DNA of 64,000 bases from Hahella ganghwensis DSM 17046 (GCF_000376785.1 NZ_AQXX01000142.1:62001-126000), one strand, 5' to 3'. Counted from the stretch's first letter, positions 17,378 to 27,503 are shown. Translations and numbers: made by a program. The notes: generated by a model not told the origin, from the sequence alone.

Positions 17378-18190
17378 TCAATGCTGTACCAACCGCTCCA
17401 CAAAAAATTCCAGATTGCCACGAGGGCCTGTAGGAAGCGGCCAATTATCCACGCGTTGAGCCAGTTGCCTGAAGGCCAGAGATGCCTTTGACCTGGGATA
17501 AGCTTCGTATACCGGACGCTGTCTTTGTACCGCCTTCCGAACCGTCTCATCAAACGGGATACTGCCTTCATATTGTAGCGCAACTTCAAGGAAGCGTTCG
17601 GTGACTTTGGAAAGTTTATTAAAGAGATTGCGCCCCTCATCATTGGAACGAACCATGTTCGCCAGCACCCGGAACCGGAACAGATCGTGATTCTTATTGA
17701 GAAGCTTGATCACAGCATAGCAATCCGTGATGGATGTGGGCTCATCACAGACCACCATCAGGATTTCCTGGGCAGCTCTGGCAAATGACAATACCTGCTC
17801 CGAGATACCGGCAGCAGTATCAATAATCAGCACATCAAGATCATCGCTGATTTCGCTGAAAGCATTGATTAACCCGGCATGCTCAAGAGGAGACAGATGC
17901 GTCAGATGCTGGGTGCCGGACGATGCGGGAACAATTTTAATACTACCGGGGCCATCAACCATTACCTCCCTCAGACTGCATTCTCCCGACAATACATCGC
18001 CGATGTTACGGGACGCGGTAATCCCCAGAAGGACATCAATATTGGCCAACCCCAGGTCAGCATCAAGAACGACAACCCTGCGCCCCATTTCTGAAAGCGC
18101 CATTGCCAGATTAATGGACACATTACTTTTTCCAACACCACCTTTACCGCCGGTGACTGCAATGACCTGAACCGGATGTAGTCTGCTCAT
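17378..18190 (-). CDS. flhG: MinD-like ATPase FlhG/FleN controlling flagellar number
   Basis: This 270-residue MinD/ParA-family ATPase restrains FleQ and limits the cell to one polar flagellum. It shows the deviant Walker A GGKGGVGKS, LDADLGLANIDVLLG, and LIIDTAAGIS. The C-terminus ends PRGNLEFFVERLVQH, a pattern shared with Pseudomonas FleN. ATG 18190 was chosen because the protein then begins MSRLHPVQVIAVTGG; a TTG 36 bases upstream is possible but less usual. It is encoded downstream of flhF after a 310-base gap. Confidence 0.94.
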   Translation of the reverse strand: MSRLHPVQVIAVTGGKGGVGKSNVSINLAMALSEMGRRVVVLDADLGLANIDVLLGITASRNIGDVLSGECSLREVMVDGPGSIKIVPASSGTQHLTHLSPLEHAGLINAFSEISDDLDVLIIDTAAGISEQVLSFARAAQEILMVVCDEPTSITDCYAVIKLLNKNHDLFRFRVLANMVRSNDEGRNLFNKLSKVTERFLEVALQYEGSIPFDETVRKAVQRQRPVYEAYPRSKASLAFRQLAQRVDNWPLPTGPRGNLEFFVERLVQH

Positions 18191-18500
18191 ACCGGTATAC
18201 TTCTCCTCAACATACTCCTCCCCCAAACCGGCCTGTCCGGTTTACCCGAAAGCCGCCTAATCGACGGATGGAAATCTTTTAATAGTTTATACTTCAGCTC
18301 CAATCGCTCATCGGCCATTACATCAACAACTGCTTTAAACCAAGCCATGGCATATCGGAAATTCTCCCGCAGGCCCTCGTCTTCACCAAACCTGCCGATC
18401 CCTATAATCTACTGCCCATAACCTATTGTTAAGTAAAACACCTCACGCCTGGATTTCCATTTTTTCATCTGACACGATGACCACCCACCTTTTACAGCCA
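18191..18500. other. Spacer between flhF and flhG
   Basis: These 310 bases separate the end of flhF from the flhG start codon. No coding frame, RNA gene or clear terminator is seen. The length suggests that flhG has its own promoter, but no convincing motif could be assigned by eye. Confidence 0.4.
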
Positions 18501-19910
18501 TCAGACAACCAGATTCTGTAGATTGCTGGCCTGATTCCTGGTTTGCTTTTCCCACTCGGATGAAGCCTGCCACAAGGACACAGCGCGAACCACCAGAGCA
18601 TGAGCCCTGGCATGATGAATATCCCGGGGGATTTGCTGGCCGTCAGTAAAATAGGCTACGGGAAGTCGATTTACAATGGACATACTGATGACTTCTCCAA
18701 GGCTGAACGCTTCATCCACCTTGGTAATGACGCATCCTGAAAGCCCCAGCATCTTATAGTAATGATAAGTGGACTTCATAACCTGCGGTTGATTGACCGC
18801 GGATAATACAAGATAGTTCCTTAACTCATGCCGCTCAACCTTAAGGTCACAGCGCTGAACCTCCCAGTTAGGGTCCTGGGGATTCAAACCGGCCGTATCA
18901 ATCAGAACCAGACGTTTATCCGCCAGTTCATCCAGAACATCATCCAGTTTACGACGCTCATCCACCACGATAACGGGCACGTTGAGCAAACGGCCAAATG
19001 ACTGTAGCTGCTGTGTACCAGCCACCCGGAAACGGTCCGTGGTGACCAGAGCCAGCTTGTTATTGCCATATTTCTGAACAAATCGGGCAGCCATTTTAGC
19101 GATAGTGGTGGTTTTACCTGCCCCTGTAGGGCCAACCAGAACCACATTGCCCTGCTGGTCGATCAATTCTTCCTCTTCAGCCCGCAAACTGTGCGCCAGA
19201 CGCGCCATGAGGTTGCGCCACTGCTCCTCCAACCCTTTGCTTTCATTCAGCTTGGCGGTCAGCGGGTCCTGCAGTTCCGGAAATATACCCATAGCCTGCA
19301 TGCGTTGCGTCAACGCTTTATCAGCCACGTTAACATTATCCATCGTGCTATTTTTAACTGTAACCGAATGACTATCAGGACGGGATGTTGGTGCCTGGGG
19401 TTTCGAGGCTTCAGCCACCGAAGCCGCTGCCGTCCCCTCGTGGGAATTCTTCAGTTGAATCATATTGCGCAGCTGCATGATTTCTTCGCGCATTTCAGCA
19501 ATGATCTGACCTGTCTCTCCTGCAACAGAAGAAGCCTGATGTGCCGCAGCCGGTTCGGATTGCCTGTACATTGATTCGGAAAATGCACTCTCTCTTCTGG
19601 GCTCAGATCTTGGTTCTGGCCGAGGCTCACGCATTTGATCCAGTCTGGTACGAATCCTGGCCATTTCATCTTCCAGTTGCGCATGGCGGGACGCGGCCTC
19701 TCTGGCAATGGAAGATGCTGTTGCACTTTCCAGACTTGGCTCCGAAATTCGCTCCCGAGCTTCGGCTTCGTCATAATTCAGCGCGCATACCACTTCGACA
19801 CCGCCGGCAATTTTTTTACTGGACAGTATCACTGCATCAGCACCCAGCTCTTCACGAATGTCGCGCAGTGCATGTTGCATATTTGCCGCAAAAAATCGCT
19901 TCATCTTCAT
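18501..19910 (-). CDS. flhF: SRP-type GTPase FlhF (polar flagellum placement)
   Basis: The 469-residue protein has an N-terminal basic/B region starting MKMKRFFAANM, a variable linker with many Arg/Glu/Ser, and an SRP-family NG domain (about 230-450) with P-loop GPTGAGKTTT, TTDRFRVAGTQQL, LIDTAGLN and TKVDE. FlhF marks the pole and recruits early basal body parts; FlhG stimulates its GTPase. The gene starts 20 bases after the flhA stop, so the two are co-transcribed. Confidence 0.95.
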   Translation of the reverse strand: MKMKRFFAANMQHALRDIREELGADAVILSSKKIAGGVEVVCALNYDEAEARERISEPSLESATASSIAREAASRHAQLEDEMARIRTRLDQMREPRPEPRSEPRRESAFSESMYRQSEPAAAHQASSVAGETGQIIAEMREEIMQLRNMIQLKNSHEGTAAASVAEASKPQAPTSRPDSHSVTVKNSTMDNVNVADKALTQRMQAMGIFPELQDPLTAKLNESKGLEEQWRNLMARLAHSLRAEEEELIDQQGNVVLVGPTGAGKTTTIAKMAARFVQKYGNNKLALVTTDRFRVAGTQQLQSFGRLLNVPVIVVDERRKLDDVLDELADKRLVLIDTAGLNPQDPNWEVQRCDLKVERHELRNYLVLSAVNQPQVMKSTYHYYKMLGLSGCVITKVDEAFSLGEVISMSIVNRLPVAYFTDGQQIPRDIHHARAHALVVRAVSLWQASSEWEKQTRNQASNLQNLVV

Positions 19911-19930
19911 TTTCTATGCCTCGATCAGGG

Positions 19931-22096
19931 TTAACCGCTGATGGTTGCTACAATGGTAATCTGTTTGTTGTCCGGCACTTCCTGGTATGCCAGCACATGC
20001 ATACGTTCTACGCCCAGCCTGACAAAACGGGACAACACCGACCTCAGGGTATTGGACACCAGGAGAATGGCCGGCTTTCCTAACATTTCCTGACGCTGGG
20101 CCGCATCTGATAAAGAACGATGCAGTTTTTCCATCATGCTCGGCTCCAGAATCAGTCCTACATCATCCATGCCACCAGCCTGCTGGGCCTGCTGCATGGA
20201 CTTCAACAACAGTTGCTCAAGCCCGGGATCCAGTGTCACCACTGGCAGCTCAGCTTCATTGCCGATAATGTTCTGCACAATCAGCCGACGCAACGAAGCA
20301 CGTACTGACGCAGTCAAAATTCCGGCATCCTGGGTTTTGGGAGATGTATTGACGATGGCTTCAGCTATGCTGCGCATATCCCGAATGGGAACATCTTCCT
20401 GCAGAAGGTTTTGCAAGATCTTCAACAGCAGACTGACGGAAACTGTGTTGGGCACCAGCTCTTCTGCCAGTTTGGAAGCGGATTTACCCAGCTGCTCAAG
20501 CCACTGCTGAACCTCTTCATGACCAAGCAGTTCGTAGGCGTGCTTGTTCAGCACCTGGTTTAAATGAGTCGCAACAACAGTACTGGCATCAACGACCGTG
20601 TATCCCAGAGTCTGCGCCTGCTCTTTTTGATTGGGATCGATCCAGATCGCTTCGAGGCCGAATGCGGGATCTTTGGTATCAATGCCTTCCAGCTTGCCGA
20701 ATACCTGACCGGGATTAATCGCCATTTCCCGATCCGGGTGAATTTCTGCCTCTGCGATAGTCACTCCCATCAGAGTGATGCGGTAGAAGTTTGGCATCAA
20801 GTCAAGGTTGTCCCGGATATGCACTGATGGCATCAGAAAACCCAACTCCTGAGAAAGTTTTTTTCTCACTCCCTTAATCCGGGCCAGTAGCTGTCCGCCC
20901 TGGGATTTATCTACCAGCGGAATCAACCGATACCCGACTTCAAGCCCGACGATATCGACATTTACCACATCATCCCAACCCAATTCTTTGGTTTCCGGCG
21001 CTTTAACCGCTGGTGGCGCTTCACCGTCCCCCAGAGCAGGACCTCCCGCGGGTGCCGGACCACCGGCACGGCGAGCCGACGGCGCAGCCCCCTCATCCAC
21101 CACCTCAGCTTCCTGCTTCTTCTTCCAGATAAAATAAGCAATCGTGGCTGCGATGGTAGACAACCCCAGAAAAGCCACGTGCGGCATTCCGGGAATAACC
21201 CCCATAATAAAAAGAATGACCGCTGGAATCGCCAATGTTCTGGAGGAACTGAACATCTGTCGAATAACCTGGGTTCCCATATCCTGTTCACTGCTGACCC
21301 GGGTGACCATGATGGCGGCAGCAGAAGACAGTAACAGGGAAGGAATCTGGGCAACCAGACCATCACCGATGGTCAGCAGTGCATATTTCTGCATGGCATC
21401 GCTGAACTCCAGGTCATGCTGCATCATACCGATACTGATCCCACCGATCAGGTTGATCGCCAATATCAGCAATCCAGCAATCGCATCCCCGCGAACAAAT
21501 TTGCTGGCACCATCCATGGAACCGTAAAAGTCAGCTTCCTGAGCAATTTCTTGTCGCCTGGACTTGGCATCTTCCTGGTCAATCAAGCCCGCATTCAGAT
21601 CCGCATCAATCGCCATCTGCTTACCGGGCATAGCATCCAGAGTAAATCTCGCGCTGACTTCAGACACCCGGCCGGCGCCTTTGGTGACCACCACGAAGTT
21701 GATAATCATCAGAATCGCGAAGACCACAATCCCGACCGCATAGTTACCACCGATCAACACAGCGCCAAAGGCTTCAATCACCTTACCGGCCGCATCTCCC
21801 CCCTCATGCCCTTCCAGCAGGACGACACGGGTGGACGCAACGTTCAAGGCAAGACGCAACAGCGTCGCCACCAGCAACACCGTCGGAAAAATGGCGAAGT
21901 CCATCGGGCGCATGGCATACACACACACCATGAGAATGACGATGGAAAGGGCAATATTAAAGGTAAAGGTGACGTCCAGCACAAATGGCGGCATCGGCAG
22001 CGTCATCATGGCAAGCAGAACCATGAGTAGCAGCGGGATACCAAAATTTCCCTGGGTATGGGAGCGGAAACTTGTCAGCGCAGCGGCTCGATCCAT
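19931..22096 (-). CDS. flhA: Flagellar export gate protein FlhA
   Basis: The 721-residue product has eight predicted membrane segments in the first 330 residues with the FHIPEP-family loop (DAMPGKQMAIDADLNAGLI), then a cytoplasmic chaperone/substrate-docking domain. ATG 22096 was chosen: AAGG lies 6 bases upstream and the protein begins MDRAAAL, matching the Pseudomonas family start; an in-frame codon at 22126 would add ten residues. A sigma-54-like element lies about 70 bases upstream. Together with FlhB and FliPQR it forms the type III export gate. Confidence 0.95.
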   Translation of the reverse strand: MDRAAALTSFRSHTQGNFGIPLLLMVLLAMMTLPMPPFVLDVTFTFNIALSIVILMVCVYAMRPMDFAIFPTVLLVATLLRLALNVASTRVVLLEGHEGGDAAGKVIEAFGAVLIGGNYAVGIVVFAILMIINFVVVTKGAGRVSEVSARFTLDAMPGKQMAIDADLNAGLIDQEDAKSRRQEIAQEADFYGSMDGASKFVRGDAIAGLLILAINLIGGISIGMMQHDLEFSDAMQKYALLTIGDGLVAQIPSLLLSSAAAIMVTRVSSEQDMGTQVIRQMFSSSRTLAIPAVILFIMGVIPGMPHVAFLGLSTIAATIAYFIWKKKQEAEVVDEGAAPSARRAGGPAPAGGPALGDGEAPPAVKAPETKELGWDDVVNVDIVGLEVGYRLIPLVDKSQGGQLLARIKGVRKKLSQELGFLMPSVHIRDNLDLMPNFYRITLMGVTIAEAEIHPDREMAINPGQVFGKLEGIDTKDPAFGLEAIWIDPNQKEQAQTLGYTVVDASTVVATHLNQVLNKHAYELLGHEEVQQWLEQLGKSASKLAEELVPNTVSVSLLLKILQNLLQEDVPIRDMRSIAEAIVNTSPKTQDAGILTASVRASLRRLIVQNIIGNEAELPVVTLDPGLEQLLLKSMQQAQQAGGMDDVGLILEPSMMEKLHRSLSDAAQRQEMLGKPAILLVSNTLRSVLSRFVRLGVERMHVLAYQEVPDNKQITIVATISG

Positions 22097-22162
22097 ATCA
22101 CACCTTTGTTCAACACATGACGCCAAATCTTTGACATCAACTACCGGTTTTTAAGGTGTGCT

Positions 22163-22177
22163 GCAGGAATCATACCT
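22163..22177 (-). promoter_or_regulatory. Sigma-54-like -24/-12 element upstream of flhA
   Basis: The minus strand reads AGGTATGATTCCTGC against TGGCACG-N4-TTGC. The invariant GG and GC are exactly 10 bases apart and 7 of 11 conserved positions match by eye. It lies in the 123-base gap after flhB. The flhA genes of polar flagellates are commonly FleQ/sigma-54 dependent. Confidence 0.45.
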
Positions 22178-22219
22178 AAACGTATCGGGCCCCAGAATTA
22201 AAGCACCAGAAGTTTATAT

Positions 22220-23356
22220 TCAGCTTTCCCGCCGCAAATGACTGGGGATATCGAAATCCGGAATTTTTCCTGGGCGCTTGCCGAAACCTCGACGGAATCG
22301 ACGCAGCTGGAAGACATAAGCCAGCACCTGTGCCACCGCCAGATAAAGGCCTGAAGGTATTTCTTCGTCAATATCCGCGTGATAATAAATCGCCCGGGTC
22401 AATGGTGGCGTTTCCACGAGTTCAACATCATGGGCTCGTGCAATTTCCCGGATCTTCATGGCCATATGATCCACCCCTTTGGCGACAACCACCGGTGCAT
22501 CCATGGTTTTCGCATCATATTTCAATGCGACCGAGTAATGCGTGGGGTTGGTAATCACGACATCCGCCTTGGGCACTTCCTGCAACATCCGACGCTGGGT
22601 CATCTGATATTGCAGTTCTCTTACCCGGCGCTTGACCTCCGGTTTACCTTCCGTGTCTTTAAACTCGTCTTTCACTTCCTGTTTGGTCATTTTCAGATTC
22701 TTGGTGTGGTCATAAATCTGAAACGGAATATCCACCATGGCAATCAGGATCAGGGAACTGGCCAGAAACAGAAAGCTCCAGGCCATGATCTCCAGTGCAT
22801 GCCAAATACTGACCATCGCGTCCTGCTTGGTCATATCCTGCAAGTTCGGAACGGCATTGGTCAGAATCAGCCAGCCAACACCACCAACAACCAGTGTTTT
22901 GGCAATAGCCTTGAAAAGCTCCATTAGAGACTTCAGCGAGAACATCCGCTTGAGCCCCTCAAGTGGATTGATACGACTGAATTTGGGCATAACGCTTTTG
23001 CCGCTGATCAGCATCCCTCCCAGGGCAATATTGCCGAGAATCGAAGCCACCAGCAAAATCAGCATAAACGGAATCAGCGCAACAGCCGCCTCCATGGCCA
23101 TGGCCCCCAGATGAAGGACCGGCATGGCAGGATCAAAGATTTCATCTCTGGTCATAGAAAAACTGTACTTAAGAATATTCTCCAGCGAGCCTCCCAGTGC
23201 AGGGCCGAAGACCAGAAAAGCAACAGCTGCAGACATCAGTATTGTCATGGTGCCGAGTTCCTTGGAACGCGGAATCTGCCCTTCCTCCCGGGCTTTCTGG
23301 ATCTTTCGCCCGGTGGGTTCTTCGGTTTTTTCCTGACTGCTGTCGTTCTCTGCCAT
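22220..23356 (-). CDS. flhB: Flagellar export switch protein FlhB
   Basis: The 378-residue protein has four membrane segments (about 30-210) and a cytoplasmic domain containing the self-cleaving NPTH motif (in VVITNPTHYSVALKY), which changes export specificity from hook to filament proteins together with FliK. The N-terminal KTEEPTGRKIQKAREEG segment is characteristic. It follows fliR by 19 bases and closes the fliLMNOPQR-flhB group. Confidence 0.95.
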   Translation of the reverse strand: MAENDSSQEKTEEPTGRKIQKAREEGQIPRSKELGTMTILMSAAVAFLVFGPALGGSLENILKYSFSMTRDEIFDPAMPVLHLGAMAMEAAVALIPFMLILLVASILGNIALGGMLISGKSVMPKFSRINPLEGLKRMFSLKSLMELFKAIAKTLVVGGVGWLILTNAVPNLQDMTKQDAMVSIWHALEIMAWSFLFLASSLILIAMVDIPFQIYDHTKNLKMTKQEVKDEFKDTEGKPEVKRRVRELQYQMTQRRMLQEVPKADVVITNPTHYSVALKYDAKTMDAPVVVAKGVDHMAMKIREIARAHDVELVETPPLTRAIYYHADIDEEIPSGLYLAVAQVLAYVFQLRRFRRGFGKRPGKIPDFDIPSHLRRES

Positions 23357-23375
23357 TGTCGGTTACCAGGACAAA

Positions 23376-24161
23376 TTAAGGTTGTGGAGCTAGCAGCATC
23401 CCACGCATGAACTCAAAAGTGTTTTCGCTGAATCCGGTAAACTGTGGAATCACGTTGCCCACATTGATCCAGAAGACCAACAATCCGAACAGGACCGTTA
23501 ACGGAAAGCCGATAGAGAAAATATTCATCTGCGGCGCCGCTCGGGTCATTACGCCAAAAGAAATATTCACAATAAACACAGAAGTCACCGCCGGCAGCGC
23601 CACCACCAGCGCACCAGCAAACATCCAACTGATCCGCGAGGCCAGATACCACCAACTCAAATTGTCCATCCCCCCCTGGGAAATCGGCAGAATGGTAAAA
23701 CTCTCAATCAGGGTTTCAAACATCACCAGATGACCATTCATTGCCAGAAACAGCAATGTCACCAGCATCAGATAAAACTGACTGAGCGCCGTCACCGATA
23801 TCCCGTTGGTGGGGTCAACCATGGCAGCGAACCCCAACCCCATCTGCATCGCAAGCATCTGCCCCGCCACAACAAACAACTGAAACAACATCAGAACAGC
23901 AAACCCCATCGCCAGGCCGATAAAGACCTGATGAAAAATCAGGGTCACCGCCGACAAACTCAGTGGATCGATCTCAGGTACCGCGGGCAATGCGGGAACG
24001 ACTACAACCGTCATCAGCAACGCCAACAGCAATCGAACCCGGGCGGGGACAATCTGCGTCCCAAGGATGGGGGCTGTCATCATAAAACTGGAGATGCGAA
24101 ACAGTGGCCAGAGATGGCTGCCGATTAGTGCTCCGATCTGTTGCTCAGAAAACTCAAACAT
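23376..24161 (-). CDS. fliR: Flagellar export protein FliR
   Basis: This 261-residue, very hydrophobic protein has six predicted membrane segments and forms the export gate with FliP and FliQ. Family marks include the N-terminal FRISSFMMTAPILG and central LAMQMGLGFAAMVDP. It starts 9 bases after the fliQ stop, in the fixed order fliP-fliQ-fliR-flhB. Confidence 0.94.
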   Translation of the reverse strand: MFEFSEQQIGALIGSHLWPLFRISSFMMTAPILGTQIVPARVRLLLALLMTVVVVPALPAVPEIDPLSLSAVTLIFHQVFIGLAMGFAVLMLFQLFVVAGQMLAMQMGLGFAAMVDPTNGISVTALSQFYLMLVTLLFLAMNGHLVMFETLIESFTILPISQGGMDNLSWWYLASRISWMFAGALVVALPAVTSVFIVNISFGVMTRAAPQMNIFSIGFPLTVLFGLLVFWINVGNVIPQFTGFSENTFEFMRGMLLAPQP

Positions 24162-24170
24162 GGACAGGCT

Positions 24171-24440
24171 CTATCCGATCACCATCGGAATATTGGTGAT
24201 CAGCATATTGGTGTAATCCATAATTTTGGTCAGCATATAAGGCCCGGCAATAATGATGACCAGCAATGTCACCAACAACCGGGGAAGGAAGCTCAGGGTT
24301 TGTTCGTTGATCTGTGTCGCCGCCTGAAAAATACTGACAATCAGCCCCACCACCAGACTTGGCGCAACAATGAGCGTTACCAGCGAGACAATCAGCCACA
24401 GAGCTTCACGAAAAATATCGAGTACAACTTCGGGAGTCAT
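24171..24440 (-). CDS. fliQ: Flagellar export protein FliQ
   Basis: The small protein (89 residues) has two membrane segments (about 15-40 and 50-75) separated by the conserved QAATQINEQTLSFLPR loop. It is a ring component of the FliP5Q4R1 export gate. It lies between fliP (105-base gap) and fliR (9 bases). Length and sequence are normal for the family. Confidence 0.94.
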   Translation of the reverse strand: MTPEVVLDIFREALWLIVSLVTLIVAPSLVVGLIVSIFQAATQINEQTLSFLPRLLVTLLVIIIAGPYMLTKIMDYTNMLITNIPMVIG

Positions 24441-24545
24441 CGTTATCCCCTTCTATATTTGAGCTTTTTTCAGCGAAAGCTTCATTTCACTTTTCCCAAC
24501 TGGCATGAGTTAAACAGCCTCAGCCGCATACTTGAACGTCTCTGA

Positions 24546-25304
24546 TCACACCCCAAAGCTTGCCGCCAGGGTTCCCATAATCAGCGCCCAACCATCAACC
24601 AGAACAAATAGCATGATCTTGAAGGGTAAAGAGATAATGATCGGTGACAGCATCATCATCCCCATAGCCATCAGAACGCTGGCCACGACCATGTCGATAA
24701 TCAAAAAAGGTATAAATACCATAAACCCTATCTGGAAGGCGGTTTTAAGCTCACTGGTGACAAACGCGGGCAGCAGTATTCGGAAGGGCACATCCTCTGG
24801 GTTGCTGTACTGTCCTTCTTCCCGGGCGATACGAACAAACAGATTGAGATCATCTTCACGCGTCTGTGCCAGCATGAATTCTCGGAAAGGTCCACTGGCG
24901 GCGGCCACTGCGTCCTGCATCACCATTTCTTCCGCCAGGTACGGCTGAAGACCAGCTTCGTTCGCCTTCTCGAATACCGGGGACATGATAAAAAAAGTCA
25001 GAAACAGTGACAGCCCCACCAATATCTGGTTAGAGGGTGTTTGCTGCAACCCCAGCGCCTGTCGAAGAATGGCAAACACAATCACGATGCGGGTAAAAGA
25101 CGTCACCATCATCATGAAAGCCGGAATAAACGTCAGCGCCGTCATCAGCGCCAGGATCTGCAGGGTTACGCTATATTCCTGGGTGCCATCGGGGTTGGTG
25201 ATCAGCTTGACAGCAGGCAGCCCCTCGATGGCAGCTGATGCCAGGGAGGGAACTGATAAAAGTATGAAAGGTAATGCAGCTCTAAACCACCTATTGCGTA
25301 CCAT
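24546..25304 (-). CDS. fliP: Flagellar export protein FliP
   Basis: The 252-residue product has a cleavable signal peptide (MVRNRWF then a hydrophobic run to SLASA), then membrane segments and the FliP signatures [19 protein letters not shown] and [17 protein letters not shown] 25304 was chosen: it has AAGG 8 bases upstream, overlaps fliO by 14 bases and gives a clean signal peptide, whereas codons further upstream would add a polar extension before it. Confidence 0.94.
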   Translation of the reverse strand: MVRNRWFRAALPFILLSVPSLASAAIEGLPAVKLITNPDGTQEYSVTLQILALMTALTFIPAFMMMVTSFTRIVIVFAILRQALGLQQTPSNQILVGLSLFLTFFIMSPVFEKANEAGLQPYLAEEMVMQDAVAAASGPFREFMLAQTREDDLNLFVRIAREEGQYSNPEDVPFRILLPAFVTSELKTAFQIGFMVFIPFLIIDMVVASVLMAMGMMMLSPIIISLPFKIMLFVLVDGWALIMGTLAASFGV

Positions 25305-25752
25305 TCGCTTCGCCTTCTGCCTCGTTTTCATTACGACGCAAAAGGGACTGCAACTTCCGTGCAAACTCACCGCCAGGCTGCGAAAGATCTAGGGGTTCAT
25401 CCAATACATAGAGGGTTGAAATTTGTTGAGGAGTAATACCGACAAGAATTTGACGGTCCCCCACCTGAACCAGGGCGATACGCTCCCGGCTCCCGACAGG
25501 CAGAACCGCAACGGTTTTCAGATTCTGATTATTCTGAGGTGTCAGACCGGTAAATCTCTTACTGAACCAGGCAATCCCCAGAATCATCAGAACCACCAGA
25601 ATGAGAGCACCAAAGATCTGCATAATCTGGCCGCCCTCTACACCTGTGACCGGCACCGGTGCCTTTTCAGCCTTCTCCGCCGCCAGGGCAGTGACACTGA
25701 CTCCCAACCAGACCAGACCGTGGGACAGCAATTTAACAGGTTTCAGGAGCAA
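25291..25752 (-). CDS. fliO: Flagellar protein FliO (TTG start)
   Basis: This 153-residue protein helps FliP assemble. It has a signal-like N-terminus (to about residue 25), one membrane segment ([18 protein letters not shown], about 46-63) and a cytoplasmic tail with [18 protein letters not shown]. The start is TTG at 25752, one base after the fliN stop, with GAGAGG 5 bases upstream; the next ATG would remove the N-terminal hydrophobic part. It overlaps fliP by 14 bases. Confidence 0.88.
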   Translation of the reverse strand: MLLKPVKLLSHGLVWLGVSVTALAAEKAEKAPVPVTGVEGGQIMQIFGALILVVLMILGIAWFSKRFTGLTPQNNQNLKTVAVLPVGSRERIALVQVGDRQILVGITPQQISTLYVLDEPLDLSQPGGEFARKLQSLLRRNENEAEGEANGTQ

Positions 25753-25753
25753 A

Positions 25754-26284
25754 TCAGCCTCTCAGTTTTTTGATGCGCTCGGTAGGACTGATCACGTCTG
25801 TCAGCCGGATACCGAATTTTTCATTGACCATAACCACTTCCCCATGGGCGATCAGCGTTCCGTTCACCAGCACATCCAAAGGTTCGCCCGCCAGCCGGTC
25901 AAGCTCGATGACGGAGCCCTGGTTAAGCTGCAACAGATTACGGATAGCGATCTGAGTGTTCCCGACTTCCATGGAAATGGTGACCGGGATATCCAGAATA
26001 ACATCCAGATCCGGTGCGCCAACGGCAGTCGTCGTGGTCTCAGAAAATGATTCCATAGGGGCCTGACGAACATCCTCTTCAGGTTTTTCTGATGTTTGCT
26101 CTGCAGCTTCAGCTTCTGCCATGGCAGCCGCCCATTCATCTTCCACGCTTGCCTCGTCTCCCCCGCCAGATTCATCATCCTGCTGTTGTTCCAGAGCTGC
26201 AGCCCACTCATCCGCCAACGCTTCATCGTCAGCAGAATCAGCACCACTCAACTCTTCTTCTTCGTCTCGTTTGTCTTCAGCCAT
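25754..26284 (-). CDS. fliN: Flagellar motor switch protein FliN
   Basis: The 176-residue protein has a C-terminal SpoA (surface presentation) domain at about 93-172 with LLQLNQGSVIELDRLAGEPL and GEVVMVNEKFGIR. The N-terminal acidic extension of about 90 residues contains two copies of DEWAAA (about 25 and 48). FliN completes the C-ring and receives FliH/export cargo. Ribosome site GGAGG lies 4 bases before ATG, inside the fliM end; fliM and fliN overlap by 37 bases. Confidence 0.94.
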   Translation of the reverse strand: MAEDKRDEEEELSGADSADDEALADEWAAALEQQQDDESGGGDEASVEDEWAAAMAEAEAAEQTSEKPEEDVRQAPMESFSETTTTAVGAPDLDVILDIPVTISMEVGNTQIAIRNLLQLNQGSVIELDRLAGEPLDVLVNGTLIAHGEVVMVNEKFGIRLTDVISPTERIKKLRG

Positions 26285-27273
26285 TCTGCCTCCTTCAACA
26301 TACCACTACCGGTGGAACGTTTGATCTTGTCTACAATTTTCAACGCCAGATTTTCGTTACACTGTCCAACCTTCGCGGTATAAACGGGAACGCCATTGGC
26401 TGTGACCGTCACAGTCTCAGGCAATTCCACCGGAATAATATCTCCTGCTTTCAGCCTGGATAATTGCCGCAGTGAAATTTTCTGCTTCACCACAGACGCA
26501 TTGATGGGTACCTGTGCATCCAGAATGTCCTGCTGCAAGGCGTTGATCCAACGCTCATCCACATCATCCACATCACTCTGAACGCCCGCATCCAGCACTT
26601 CCCTGATCGGCTCGATCATGGAGTACGGCAAGGCAACATGCATATCACCACCACCGCCATCCAATTCAATATGGAAAGTACTGACCACAACCACTTCGCT
26701 TGGACTGACGATGTTGGCCATAGCCGGATTCACTTCTGAACCGGTATATTCAAATTCGACTTTCATGACGGCGTTCCAGGCTTCTTTCATGTCGACGAAG
26801 ACCTGCTCAAGCACCATCTGTACAATGCGGATTTCTGTCGGCGTAAATTCACGCCCTTCGATCTTCGCGTGACGGCCATCGCCACCGAAAAAGTTGTCGA
26901 CCAGCTTAAAGACCAGCTTGGCATCGAGAATGAACAGTCCCGTTCCGCGCAGTGGCCGGATTTTTACAAGATTGAGACTGGTAGGCACGTAAAGTGTGTG
27001 AATGTATTCACCAAACTTCAGTATCTGCACCCCGCCGGATGCCACATCGGCGCTACGTCTGAGCAAATTGAAAAGACTGATGCGGGTGTACCGTGCAAAC
27101 CGTTCATTAATCATTTCGAGCGTCGGCATCCGACCGCGCACGATACGATCCTGACTGGTCAGATCGTAGGTCTTGACCCCCGTTGCATCGACTTCCTCTT
27201 CGGTATCGATGTCACCGTCGTCTACACCGTGTAAGAGGGCATCGATCTCGTCTTGTGATAATAAATCTTGCAC
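26248..27273 (-). CDS. fliM: Flagellar motor switch protein FliM
   Basis: The 341-residue protein begins with the CheY-P binding peptide (LLSQDEIDALL, residues 4-14), then the CheC-like middle domain with GGEG-type segment NFFGGDGRH, and a C-terminal SpoA domain. Phospho-CheY binding to its N-terminus reverses the motor. The start codon is GTG with AAGG about 9 bases upstream. It follows fliL after a 230-base gap and overlaps fliN by 37 bases. Confidence 0.95.
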   Translation of the reverse strand: MQDLLSQDEIDALLHGVDDGDIDTEEEVDATGVKTYDLTSQDRIVRGRMPTLEMINERFARYTRISLFNLLRRSADVASGGVQILKFGEYIHTLYVPTSLNLVKIRPLRGTGLFILDAKLVFKLVDNFFGGDGRHAKIEGREFTPTEIRIVQMVLEQVFVDMKEAWNAVMKVEFEYTGSEVNPAMANIVSPSEVVVVSTFHIELDGGGGDMHVALPYSMIEPIREVLDAGVQSDVDDVDERWINALQQDILDAQVPINASVVKQKISLRQLSRLKAGDIIPVELPETVTVTANGVPVYTAKVGQCNENLALKIVDKIKRSTGSGMLKEAEWLKTNETKKKS

Positions 27274-27503
27274 CCGCTACTACCTTTTACCCACATTAAT
27301 GGCTTGTGCTTAAATCAGCTCAGATTGACACTTGCAGGTGTCAGCCTGTTTCTGACATTGATACTGCTTACCGCGATTTCCTTGTTCTTTATCACATTTC
27401 CCGTGCTATATGCGATTTTACATATTCTACTATGTCATCCCGGCAGAATGTCATCCCCATGTATCCCTTTGCGGCATTCTGAGCAAAAGCAGGACTTCCA
27501 TCA

